DNA from: CAZART01 sp964487555
GTDB lineage: Bacteria > Bacteroidota > Rhodothermia > Rhodothermales > VXPQ01
Reading direction: 5' to 3'
DNA length: 13,386 bases
Assembly (NCBI GenBank): GCA_964487555.1
Contig: CAZART010000134.1
Coordinates: forward strand, 1 to 13,386
This document shows, piece after piece, positions 7,401 through 13,386 of this stretch (the first letter of the stretch is position 1; every line of letters starts with the position of its first letter). The translations under genes were made by a program, and so were the position numbers. The notes under the pieces were generated by a model. It made no database searches. It was not told the DNA's origin and saw only the letters and a list, made by a program, of their open reading frames with translations.

Positions 7401-8988
7401 GTATCCCGAAGGTGCCTTGAACGTGGAAGTGCGCGATACAGGGAAGGGGATTCCGCCCGACGAGCTGCCCTATATCTTCGATAGATTCCATCAGGTCGAT
7501 GGGTCTGCAGGATGGGATCACGAAGGTACCGGCATCGGTCTGGCCCTTGCCAGGGAGATGATCCTTCTACACGGTGGTCAGATCAGCGTCGAAAGCGAGC
7601 CGGGCACCGGGACCGCGTTCACCATCACCCTGCCGAAGGGCGCGTCCCATCTCGAGCCGGATCAGATTGCGGCCGGTGACATGGCGGACGAGATCGCGGA
7701 GCACGGCGGTGCGATGACGCAGCTGGCGACGTCCGATTTCAATTTCATGCACGATGACGAGCAGCCTCCGACGCGATCCGCAAATGCGGATGACGACGCT
7801 CCGCTTGTGCTCGTCGTCGACGACAACAAAGACATCCGGGAATACGTAACCGATATTCTCAGCGACGAATACCGCATTCTCACGGCATGTGACGGCGCGG
7901 AGGGACTCGAGAAGGCTCGAAACGTCCTTCCCGATCTCATCCTTAGTGACGTGATGATGCCGAACGTCGACGGCAACGCGTTCTGCCGCGCCGTGAAGTC
8001 GTCGAAGGATCTCAACCACATCCCGGTCATCCTCCTGACCGCTCGAGCCACGCACCAGCTCAAGATCGAAGGGCTGGAAGTCGGTGCGGACGACTACATT
8101 CCGAAACCCTTTAACGTGCACGAGCTGCGCGTGCGAATCCGGAACCTTCTGCGCCTGCGCCACCAGGAGAAGGAGCTGAAGGTGCTCAACGAAGACCTCG
8201 AGGCCAAGGTGCGCGAGCAACTGGATTTGATGCTCGAAGAGCGCCGTAGGTACGAAGACGATTTGATCGACTCAAAGGAACGCGCCGAGGCGTCGGACCG
8301 GCTCAAATCGAACATTCTCAACAACCTGAGCCACGAATTCCGTACGCCGCTTACGGCGATTCTCGGATTTACGGAGATCCTCCATTCCGAAGCTCCTGCA
8401 AATCTTCACGAGTTCACGTATGAGATCGAACGGGGTGGCAGGCGTTTACTGCGGACGCTTGATTCATTACTTGAGCTCTCGCGCATCGAAGCCGACGACG
8501 CCGGTGCCGAGAATGAACGATTGGATATGAATGCCGTGGCCCTCGACGTCGTAGAGGGCTTCGAAGCTCAGGCCGCTAAAAAAGGACTGGACTTCCGATT
8601 CGCGCCGTCCGACGACGTGAACGTGGAAGTCCAACTCAACGGGTCGGCGGTGCGTCAAGTATTGCAGAACCTCGTCGACAACGCCGTAAAATTCACGCCG
8701 GAAGGCGAAGTGTCCGTACGCGTGGATCGGGACGACGACGCGATCCACGTTCACGTCCGCGATACGGGAATCGGCATTAGCGAAAAATTTCTACCGCGGA
8801 TGTACGAAGCTTTCGTCCAGGAAAGCGACGGGTATACCCGTAATTTCGAAGGCTGCGGTCTCGGCCTCACCATCGCCAAAAGGCTTACCGATCTAATCGG
8901 CGGAACGATCCGTGTCGAGACGAAGCGCGGCGCCGGAAGCCGGTTTACCGTGTCCTTTCCCGCCGTCGCAACGCCCGCAGAGGCGTAG
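4402..8988 (+). CDS. Giant hybrid sensor kinase: 14-blade propeller, Y_Y_Y, HK-REC-HK
   Basis: One-protein signalling system of 1528 residues. An N-terminal signal or anchor helix (about 19-42) precedes the sensor. Fourteen blade motifs of the W-x-G-T type (two-component regulator propeller) have Trp at 91, 132, 174, 215, 256, 295, 337, 379, 421, 463, 505, 547, 589 and 648, mostly 42 residues apart, which suggests two seven-bladed propellers. A Y_Y_Y domain (about 690-772) and one membrane helix (about 777-797) lead through a coiled coil to kinase 1: H858 in NVSHEFRTPL, N-box N977, DTGKGI, GTGIGLALA. The receiver has D1140/D1141, phospho-acceptor D1183 (LSDVMMP), T1213 and K1235. After a second helical linker comes kinase 2: H1311 in NLSHEFRTPL, N1427, DTGIGI and CGLGLTIAK. 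Both kinases keep their key residues. There is no helix-turn-helix at the C-terminus, unlike classical Bacteroidota hybrids, so output must pass to another protein. The start lacks a Shine-Dalgarno but follows an A-rich stretch; the ligand is unknown. Confidence 0.95.
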   Translation: MSIADTHCRDSFNRRHTVVSSVLHVGFVASVAVAMAWLLQPEPAAGQTESRSGLNPDLQITQFVHDSWTTENGLPQNAVYAALPASDGYLWVGTQDGLVRFDGVRFTVFGKSEGLESTEVRALLEDEDGAIWIGTNGGGVSRLKEGRFTTFRTEDGLSSDIVRSLFQDDQGNIWIGTIDGGVSRYDGTSFTRFTTTDGLAGDVVLSIQQHDGALWFGTQAGLSRFVAGSFSNYSTSDGLPDDLVWSLETDEAGTLWIGTSGGLARARDGEITPYPQGTCGNVVSALHAEPNGVLWFGTLTGGLCRLQNDTFESFSSKHGLTNDRVRAISPDPEGNLWIGTEDGGLNRLRAGKFVHITSAEGLSDDVAFSVMESRDGALWIGTEGAGLNQITAGRIQHLTTANGLPSAHVYALSQDESGSVWIGMYDGGICRLLEDAVTCYGARDGLTNHNVYSILADREGRIWAGTTGGLFVMDDGARFVRYGGDEELAHTPIPAVVQTSEGHVWVGTYGSGLHRIHEHGAEQFDRDDGLSSDVVLVIHEDSRGTMWAGTQSGGLCRIRDEHVACITSKEGLHNDNVLQILEDDHGSLWLGTLQGILRIGLDDLNAVADGRLSAVSPIIFDKSDGLKTAEMSGGTQPAAWKAHDGLLWFATNRGVAYIDPAHIRTNSIPPPVHVESIKIEDDPVSMEGAIVLPAGSRDVTFQYTGLSFTAPREVRFRYMLDGYDDRWIDAGSRREAYYTNLAPGTYTFRVKAANDDGVWNEEGASVSFYLEPFFYQTWWFTWLCIAASLALAVAAYRLRIRRLKDRERELERVVDERTHDLRKEKEITEEAKRVIEGQAEKLRELDRFKTKFFANVSHEFRTPLTMIIGPLENMLAELHGPLPEAMRKQTDVMLRNALRLMRLINQLLDLSKLEDGKMKLRACERNFVAFVEGVVLSCSSFADRKGIDLRFQADSDEIPMTYEPDKLEKVFYNLLSNATKFTSRGGEISVVITQLAASETYPEGALNVEVRDTGKGIPPDELPYIFDRFHQVDGSAGWDHEGTGIGLALAREMILLHGGQISVESEPGTGTAFTITLPKGASHLEPDQIAAGDMADEIAEHGGAMTQLATSDFNFMHDDEQPPTRSANADDDAPLVLVVDDNKDIREYVTDILSDEYRILTACDGAEGLEKARNVLPDLILSDVMMPNVDGNAFCRAVKSSKDLNHIPVILLTARATHQLKIEGLEVGADDYIPKPFNVHELRVRIRNLLRLRHQEKELKVLNEDLEAKVREQLDLMLEERRRYEDDLIDSKERAEASDRLKSNILNNLSHEFRTPLTAILGFTEILHSEAPANLHEFTYEIERGGRRLLRTLDSLLELSRIEADDAGAENERLDMNAVALDVVEGFEAQAAKKGLDFRFAPSDDVNVEVQLNGSAVRQVLQNLVDNAVKFTPEGEVSVRVDRDDDAIHVHVRDTGIGISEKFLPRMYEAFVQESDGYTRNFEGCGLGLTIAKRLTDLIGGTIRVETKRGAGSRFTVSFPAVATPAEA

Positions 8989-9016
8989 GTCGCCGCCTAC
9001 GCGGCGAACACGCCGC
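8983..9016. repeat. Nested GC-rich hairpin cluster at a convergent gene junction
   Basis: Three overlapping perfect inverted repeats exclude one another: GCGTAGG (8983-8989) with CCTACGC (8996-9002); CGCCGC (8991-8996) with GCGGCG (9001-9006); and GCGGCG (9001-9006) with CGCCGC (9011-9016). The first overlaps the TAG stop of the sensor kinase gene. No T-tract follows on either strand, so this is not a classical intrinsic terminator, but it sits where the two convergent transcripts must end. Confidence 0.5.
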
Positions 9017-9088
9017 GATCCGTGTGTGTCACCTCGATGGAACTCTTCAAGCCCTCAGATCCGGCTTCCCACCGGCACGCGTGCGAAG

Positions 9089-9469
9089 TCACGCCTCGAG
9101 CATCGGGGCGGCGTTCTCGCGCATCATCTCGAGGGCTTCCAGAAAGAAAGCGCCGAAGAACATAGTGATGAGCACGACAGCCGCTATTCCGAGTAGAATC
9201 AAAAGGCCCTGAACGATGAAGTAGGTCTTCAGCTTTTCCACCATACGCAGGAGCTCGCGCTCGTCCCCACGCTGCGCTGCACTTCCCGCCTGGATGAGCA
9301 GCACGCCGAGCCATATCGGCAGCCAGGCGATCACGATGCCGAAGATCGTCAGCGCCATCGGAACGGCCGACGCCACGGTGGCGATGCCGACGAACTTGAG
9401 CCATCGCGACATGGAGCGCGATTCCTGGAAAATGCGCGATGAGAGGGAAGGTGAATGGGAGGGCTCCAT
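9089..9469 (-). CDS. Small membrane protein, DUF5362-like
   Basis: Hypothetical inner-membrane protein of 126 residues. After a polar N-terminus, WLKFVGIATVASAVPMAL begins a hydrophobic stretch (about 24-60) containing AWLPIWLGVLLIQAGSAA, enough for two helices. A charged segment with EKLKTYF (79-84) follows, then a third helix (about 84-110) and a short acidic tail. The pattern (a helical pair ending in a small-residue QAGSAA motif, then EKLKTYF and another helix) resembles the DUF5362 family of Bacteroidota as I remember it; this is recollection, not a search. No catalytic residues are apparent. The start is uncertain: the ATG at 9469 has no Shine-Dalgarno, and an internal ATG at 9412 (MSRWLKF) would give 107 residues and may be the real one. 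It begins 27 nt after the NAD kinase stop on the same strand, so the two are probably co-transcribed; a functional link is not evident. Confidence 0.75.
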   Translation of the reverse strand: MEPSHSPSLSSRIFQESRSMSRWLKFVGIATVASAVPMALTIFGIVIAWLPIWLGVLLIQAGSAAQRGDERELLRMVEKLKTYFIVQGLLILLGIAAVVLITMFFGAFFLEALEMMRENAAPMLEA

Positions 9470-9496
9470 GAACGGGATCTGATGCTGGTTTGCGGA

Positions 9497-10384
9497 TCAA
9501 CCATGGCGAAGCACGCCCCACATGAGCTTGGATCGGAGCGTCTGGAAATAATGCTGCTCCGGCAGCTTCACGAGATTGACGACGTGCGAAGCTCGCGAAA
9601 AGCGGAACGTGATGGGTTCGCCGCTACGCTCAAAAGAACAGCTCCGGCCGTCGTACGCCATCACGTACGGCTGGTCGTCGCGAATGACCTGTGCTTCAAT
9701 GATCGTAGAGGCCGGCAGCACGATCGGCCGCACCGTAAGGCTGTGCGGCGCCAGGGGCGTCAAGATAACGACGTTCGATCCCGGCGCGACGATCGGCCCG
9801 CCCACGGACATGGAATACGCCGTAGACCCCGTCGGTGTCGAGATGATGAGCCCATCCGCCCAATAATCGTTCAGGTGAATGCCGTCTGCCGTAACCCGGA
9901 TCGAGATCAGTCCGGCCGATCCGCTTCTCTCGATAACGAATTCGTTCAAGGCCCAGTAGGCCGTCGTCTCCGAGCCTTCCCGGATTTCGGCCCGGAGAAG
10001 GAGGCGCGGTTCGATGCGGAAGTCGCCCTTCTCGAGACATCCGATGGTGGCATGCAGCTGGCCGATTTCGATTTCAGCGAGGAAGCCCAGGCGGCCGATG
10101 TTTACGCCGAGGATCGGCGTACCCCTCGTGTCAACCTCATGGGCACTGAGCAGCATGGTTCCGTCTCCCCCGAACGAGAGAATAATCTCCGACTCCGCGG
10201 CCAGATCTTCGCTGCGGCAGGCCTTGCACGTCGCTGCGTCGATCATTCCGCGTTCGGCGAGCCCATCGGCCAGTTCGGCTCGCAGCCGAAAAGAAAGCGA
10301 CTGCTCTTGAAGCCACTGCGCAAGCTCGGCCACCGGCTCCCACAATTTGTCCTTCTGCGTATTTCCGGTTATTCCGTAGACCAT
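9497..10384 (-). CDS. nadK: NAD kinase
   Basis: Cytoplasmic enzyme that phosphorylates NAD with ATP to give NADP. The 295-residue product has the family hallmarks in order: the glycine-rich GGDGT (72-76, D74 catalytic), NIGRLGFLAE (95-104), the Asn-Glu pair in ALNEFVIER (147-148), and the signature DGLIISTPTGSTAYSMSVGG (177-196). Length is normal for bacterial NAD kinases. The ATG at 10384 is preferred because GAGGAG lies just before it and the protein then begins MVYGITGN, as expected for the first strand of the fold. The frame is open for 66 more codons upstream, but those are translated minisatellite (Gly-Val-His-Val-Arg repeats) and are unlikely to be coding. It heads a probable two-gene unit with the small membrane protein downstream and is divergent from the oxidoreductase pair. 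Confidence 0.95.
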   Translation of the reverse strand: MVYGITGNTQKDKLWEPVAELAQWLQEQSLSFRLRAELADGLAERGMIDAATCKACRSEDLAAESEIILSFGGDGTMLLSAHEVDTRGTPILGVNIGRLGFLAEIEIGQLHATIGCLEKGDFRIEPRLLLRAEIREGSETTAYWALNEFVIERSGSAGLISIRVTADGIHLNDYWADGLIISTPTGSTAYSMSVGGPIVAPGSNVVILTPLAPHSLTVRPIVLPASTIIEAQVIRDDQPYVMAYDGRSCSFERSGEPITFRFSRASHVVNLVKLPEQHYFQTLRSKLMWGVLRHG

Positions 10385-10387
10385 CGG

Positions 10388-10393
10388 CTCCTC
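10388..10393 (-). promoter_or_regulatory. Ribosome binding site of nadK
   Basis: GAGGAG on the minus strand ends three bases before the ATG at 10384. Spacing is short but the match is strong. It supports the 295-residue start over the longer 361-residue frame that begins within the tandem repeats. Confidence 0.6.
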
Positions 10394-10446
10394 GTCGGCG
10401 TTCAAGCACGGCGAAACTAGAGTCAGGTGCTCCGAAAAGCAAGGTC

Positions 10447-10598
10447 CGCCCCACACGCACCCAACGCCCCACACGCACCCAACGCTCCACACGTGCCAGA
10501 CGCCCCGCACGCGCCCAACGTCCCGCACGTGCCCAACGCCCCGCATGCGCCCAACGCCCCGCACGTGCCCAACGCCCCGCATGTGCCCAACGCCCCGG
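10447..10598. repeat. 18-bp minisatellite between nadK and the oxidoreductase gene
   Basis: Eight tandem units with consensus cgccccgcacgtgcccaa fill 10447-10590, followed by a partial unit to 10598. Nearly all variation between units is transition changes. Each unit has eight bases of strict purine-pyrimidine alternation (GCACGTGC, GCATGCGC, ACACGCAC and similar), several of them palindromic. Since 18 is divisible by three, several frames stay open across the array and give repetitive peptides, which should not be taken as proof of coding. The array occupies the divergent intergenic region 10385-10773, in which I see no gene. Confidence 0.92.
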
Positions 10599-10704
10599 CG
10601 CGGCTCCGCCTGCTCGAAACATTGTAACCTTACTCCGCACCACCGTACTTACCACACAACCGATAAACCGCCTTCGGGAGCCAAAGAACGTCGATAGCTC
10701 CATA

Positions 10705-10752
10705 CCTCGATACCCCCAAACGTCGCTCCCTCGATACCCTCAAACGTCGCTC
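10705..10752. repeat. 24-bp direct repeat upstream of the oxidoreductase gene
   Basis: Two copies of cctcgatacc(c/t)ccaaacgtcgctc-type sequence (10705-10728 and 10729-10752) differ at one base, and a third copy begins at 10753 with cctc. The pair ends about 20 nt before the ATG at 10774, so it would lie in the promoter or 5' leader of that gene. Confidence 0.8.
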
Positions 10753-10773
10753 CCTCAACGCGTCCAGATCGCT

Positions 10774-12069
10774 ATGCGCGTCATCATCATTGGCAACGGC
10801 ATCTCCGGCGTCACCGCCGCGCGATTCATCCGGAAAATGTGGGATGCTGCCCGCATTACGATAATCTCGGACGAGACGGATTATTTCTTCGCGCGGACGG
10901 CCCTTATGTACATCTACATGGGCCACATGCGGTACGAAGACACCAAGCCGTATGAAGACTGGTTCTGGAAAAAGAATCGAATCGATACCCGGCGCGATTA
11001 CGTCGAGGAGATCGATGCAGCCTCGAAGCAGATCCGCCTGCGCAGCGGCCCCCAACTGGACTACGACGTACTCATCATTGCAACGGGGTCGAAATCGAAC
11101 CGATTCAACTGGCCCGGCGAGGACCTCGACGGCGTGCAAGGCCTCTACGGAATGCCGGATCTTGAATCGATGGAGCGAAACACGGCGGGCGTCAAGCACG
11201 CGGCCGTTGTCGGCGGGGGACTGATCGGCATCGAGATGGTCGAGATGCTCCACGCAAGGCACATCCCCGTCACCTTCCTCGTGCGTGAGGCCGGTTACAT
11301 GGACTACGCCATGCCTCCCGAAGAAGCGGCGATGATCAACGAGGAGATCCGGAAGCACGGCATCGACCTGCACCTGTCCACCGAGCTGAAAGAGCTCCTG
11401 GGGGATGAAAACGGCCGCGTCCGAGCCGCCGTCACCGACAAGGGAGAGGAAATCCCCTGCGGATTCGCCGGCCTCGCCGTCGGCGTCCATCCAAACGTCG
11501 ACGTCGTCCGGAAAAGCGACATCGAGACGAACCGAGGCATCCTCGTCAACGAATACTTCGAAACGAGCGCCGACGGCGTGTACGCCGTCGGCGACTGCGC
11601 CGAATTCCGCGCCGACGGCATCGGCAGCAAACGTATCGAACAGCTCTGGTACACCGGTCGGATGCACGGGAAGACCGTCGCGAAGACCATCTGCGGCGAA
11701 CGGACCGCCTACGACCCCGGCCCCTATTTCAATTCCGCCAAATTCCTGACGATCGAGTGGCAAACCTATGGGATGATCCACCCGGTTTCCCAACCCGAGG
11801 TCGAAACCCTCTTCTGGCAAGATCCGAAACGGAACCGTTCGATCCGCATCGATTTCGAGAAGGACGGGAGCCGTGTCCTCGGATTCAACCTGATGGGCAT
11901 CCGCTACCGTCACGACGTCTGTGAGCGATGGCTGCGCGAAGAGCGGCCGATCGAATACGTCCTCGACCATCTCAGCGAGGCGAATTTCGACCCGGAATTT
12001 GCCCGGCGCTACGAGCCGCAACTCACACGAACGTACCGCTCCCGCCGGCCCGCCGACAGCTTCGCTTGA
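10774..12069 (+). CDS. NAD(P)/FAD-dependent oxidoreductase (pyridine nucleotide-disulfide oxidoreductase fold)
   Basis: Flavoprotein of 431 residues expected to move electrons between NAD(P)H and a partner. An N-terminal dinucleotide-binding motif GNGISG (7-12) follows the first strand RVIIIG and binds FAD. IIATGS (101-106) marks the end of the first FAD half. A second Rossmann motif, VVGGGLIGIEM (145-155), binds NAD(P). GVYAVGDCAEF (268-278) is the second FAD contact. No CxxxxC or CxxC redox-active pair is present, so it is not a classic disulfide reductase; the layout is closer to NADH dehydrogenase- or nitrite reductase-type flavoproteins. About 110 residues after the FAD domain, with several Trp and Tyr, form a C-terminal domain I do not recognise. 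The start has no clear Shine-Dalgarno but gives the exact N-terminal FAD motif. The membrane [4Fe-4S] protein starts 10 nt downstream, so the two are almost certainly one operon and a likely electron-transfer pair. Substrate unknown. Confidence 0.9.
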   Translation: MRVIIIGNGISGVTAARFIRKMWDAARITIISDETDYFFARTALMYIYMGHMRYEDTKPYEDWFWKKNRIDTRRDYVEEIDAASKQIRLRSGPQLDYDVLIIATGSKSNRFNWPGEDLDGVQGLYGMPDLESMERNTAGVKHAAVVGGGLIGIEMVEMLHARHIPVTFLVREAGYMDYAMPPEEAAMINEEIRKHGIDLHLSTELKELLGDENGRVRAAVTDKGEEIPCGFAGLAVGVHPNVDVVRKSDIETNRGILVNEYFETSADGVYAVGDCAEFRADGIGSKRIEQLWYTGRMHGKTVAKTICGERTAYDPGPYFNSAKFLTIEWQTYGMIHPVSQPEVETLFWQDPKRNRSIRIDFEKDGSRVLGFNLMGIRYRHDVCERWLREERPIEYVLDHLSEANFDPEFARRYEPQLTRTYRSRRPADSFA

Positions 12070-12079
12070 GAGACCCCCC

Positions 12080-13386
12080 ATGCCCGAACACGACAACAGC
12101 CTCCAGCTGACGAGCCCCACCTCCGATTTCGACGCCGTCGAACGCACCGGCCTCCTCATCTTCGGCGCCGGCATCCTCGCCCTCGTCGTGGCCGCCTTCG
12201 GCGCCGGCAGCACCCATCCGACGGCGTTCTTCATGGGCGGCGTCGGCGGGCTGATCGTCGGGCCGCTCATCTACTTCAAGCGCTTCCTCCGTCGCCCGGC
12301 CGGCATCAACAACGACGGCTCGTGGTTCTCGTCCACGACCGCCATCGGCGCGGCCGGCTGGGTGCTCGGCGTCGTCCTGACCGGATTGTACGTCGTCCTC
12401 TACTGGTTTCCCGAGTGGCTCCACCATCTCATCCGCGTCTTCGACCCGCTCTCCGAACGGCTGCGCGCCGGCCCGGCGGATCAGTGGTTCGCCTACGGAG
12501 CCTTCTACACGATCGCCATCCTCGTCATGGGCGTGCGCGCGCTTTACAAATACCGTGACAGCCGCTACCACGTCATCCGAACCTTCTCGGTGATGTTCTT
12601 CCAGCTCGGCTTCGCCTTCCTCATCCCCCAGATCCTCCTGCTCCTGAACCAGCCCGAATTCTACTTCAGCTACTTCTGGCCGCTGAAATATGACTACCTC
12701 TGGCCGAGCACGGTCGGCTGGCTGACCGACGCCTCGCACCTCGGCATCTTCATGGTCTTCTGGGGGGCCGTAATGATCTTCGTCGCCACCCCGATCCTCA
12801 CCTATTTCTTCGGCAAACGCTGGTACTGCTCCTGGGTGTGCGGATGCGGCGGCCTCGCCGAGACCGCCGGCGACCCCTTTCGCCATCTATCCGACAAATC
12901 GTTGCGCGCCTGGCGCGTCGAGCGTTGGATGGTGCACGGGGTGCTTGTTTTTATTATTGGGGGAACGGTCCTGCTCTGGCTGAATTCCGCGACCGGTGGC
13001 GGCCTCTTGGGGTGGGTCAGCGGCCCGTTCGCCCAATGGTACGGCTTCCTCATCGGATCCATTTTCGCGGGCGTGATCGGCGTCGGATTCTATCCCCTCA
13101 TGGGCGCGCGCGTGTGGTGCCGGTTCGGGTGCCCGATGGCCGCGATTCTCGGCCTGCAGCAGCGGTTCTTTTCGCGCTTCCGGATCACCACCAACGGGGG
13201 CCAATGCATTTCGTGCGGCAACTGCTCGACGTACTGCGAGATGGGTATCGACGTGCGGTGGTACGCCCAGCGCGGCCAGAACGTAATCCGAGCCGCTTGC
13301 GTCGGCTGCGGGATGTGCGCCTCCGTCTGCCCGCGCGGCGTGCTGAAGCTCGAGAACGGCGAGCGGGAGGGACGGTTTAACGGACC
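12080..13386 (+). CDS. Polytopic membrane [4Fe-4S] protein, NapH/CcoG-like, 3' end beyond window
   Basis: Membrane electron carrier; 435 residues are visible and the frame is still open at the right edge. The translation shows about six hydrophobic segments (roughly 24-42, 50-66, 86-109, 138-152, 168-190, 222-244), then WYCSWVCGCGGLAE (C250, C254, C256), two more helices (about 286-301 and 322-341) and CRFGCPMAAILG (C347, C351). These paired Cys motifs next to membrane helices are typical of the NapH/NosR/CcoG-like family. Two ferredoxin motifs follow: C376, C379, C382, C386 and C407, C410, C413, C417, the latter followed by Pro, each able to bind one [4Fe-4S] cluster. The ATG at 12080 has gagag seven to eleven bases upstream and begins 10 nt after the flavoprotein stop. 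Inferred role: to pass electrons from the flavoprotein through iron-sulfur clusters to the quinone pool or an unseen terminal enzyme encoded to the right. Confidence 0.9.
   Translation, partial: MPEHDNSLQLTSPTSDFDAVERTGLLIFGAGILALVVAAFGAGSTHPTAFFMGGVGGLIVGPLIYFKRFLRRPAGINNDGSWFSSTTAIGAAGWVLGVVLTGLYVVLYWFPEWLHHLIRVFDPLSERLRAGPADQWFAYGAFYTIAILVMGVRALYKYRDSRYHVIRTFSVMFFQLGFAFLIPQILLLLNQPEFYFSYFWPLKYDYLWPSTVGWLTDASHLGIFMVFWGAVMIFVATPILTYFFGKRWYCSWVCGCGGLAETAGDPFRHLSDKSLRAWRVERWMVHGVLVFIIGGTVLLWLNSATGGGLLGWVSGPFAQWYGFLIGSIFAGVIGVGFYPLMGARVWCRFGCPMAAILGLQQRFFSRFRITTNGGQCISCGNCSTYCEMGIDVRWYAQRGQNVIRAACVGCGMCASVCPRGVLKLENGEREGRFNG

Noticed and set aside
10427..10627. Plus-strand frame encoding Pro-His-Ala-Pro-Asn repeats
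   Set aside because: An 18-bp repeat without stops is open by construction in several frames; no independent sign of coding, and it starts with GTG.
10630..12270. 546-codon minus-strand frame
   Set aside because: Lies antisense to the flavoprotein, whose FAD and NAD(P) motifs are unambiguous; long antisense frames are common in GC-rich coding DNA.
12023..12886. 287-codon minus-strand frame rich in Glu, Asp and Gly
   Set aside because: Antisense to the membrane iron-sulfur protein; acidic low-complexity product typical of a shadow frame.

Overview
The window looks like a scaffold piece of a GC-rich bacterium in or near the Bacteroidota, most likely a Rhodothermota/Balneolota-type lineage. 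The clues are a giant propeller-type hybrid sensor kinase, a very short double-glycine leader peptide with a C39-peptidase ABC exporter, a lipoprotein subtilase, several starts without a Shine-Dalgarno sequence, and a small DUF5362-like membrane protein. This placement is inference; there is no rRNA or other phylogenetic marker. A run of exactly 100 N (2009-2108) marks an assembly gap at a 21-bp tandem repeat.

Left part (1-4140, all minus strand): the start-proximal 637 residues of a C39 peptidase/ABC exporter (1-1912, running off the left edge), the gap and a repeat-bearing intergenic region, then a 21-codon gene (2279-2344) with a strong ribosome binding site. That gene encodes a textbook double-glycine leader followed by only six residues, KIVRRW. 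It has its own intrinsic terminator. Upstream of it, also on the minus strand and with its own terminator, lies a secreted lipoprotein protease of the proteinase K-like S8 family (2770-4140).

Middle (4402-8988, plus strand): a 1528-residue one-protein signalling system. It has a signal peptide, 14 propeller blades, a Y_Y_Y domain, one membrane helix, histidine kinase 1, a receiver, and histidine kinase 2. The usual AraC DNA-binding end of Bacteroidota hybrid two-component systems is absent. It is divergent from the protease gene.

Right part: after a nested GC-rich hairpin cluster come two co-directional minus-strand genes, NAD kinase (nadK, 9497-10384) and a small membrane protein (9089-9469). 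They are separated by a minisatellite-containing intergenic region (10385-10773) from a divergent plus-strand pair: an NAD(P)/FAD-dependent oxidoreductase (10774-12069) and, 10 nt later, a polytopic membrane [4Fe-4S] protein of the NapH/CcoG type that is cut by the right edge. That pair probably forms an electron-transfer module from a pyridine nucleotide via flavin and iron-sulfur clusters into the membrane.

The most interesting candidate is the peptide cassette. The minimal prepeptide plus C39 exporter could make and export a bare hexapeptide signal. The adjacent lipoprotein protease and hybrid kinase are possible, unproven partners.
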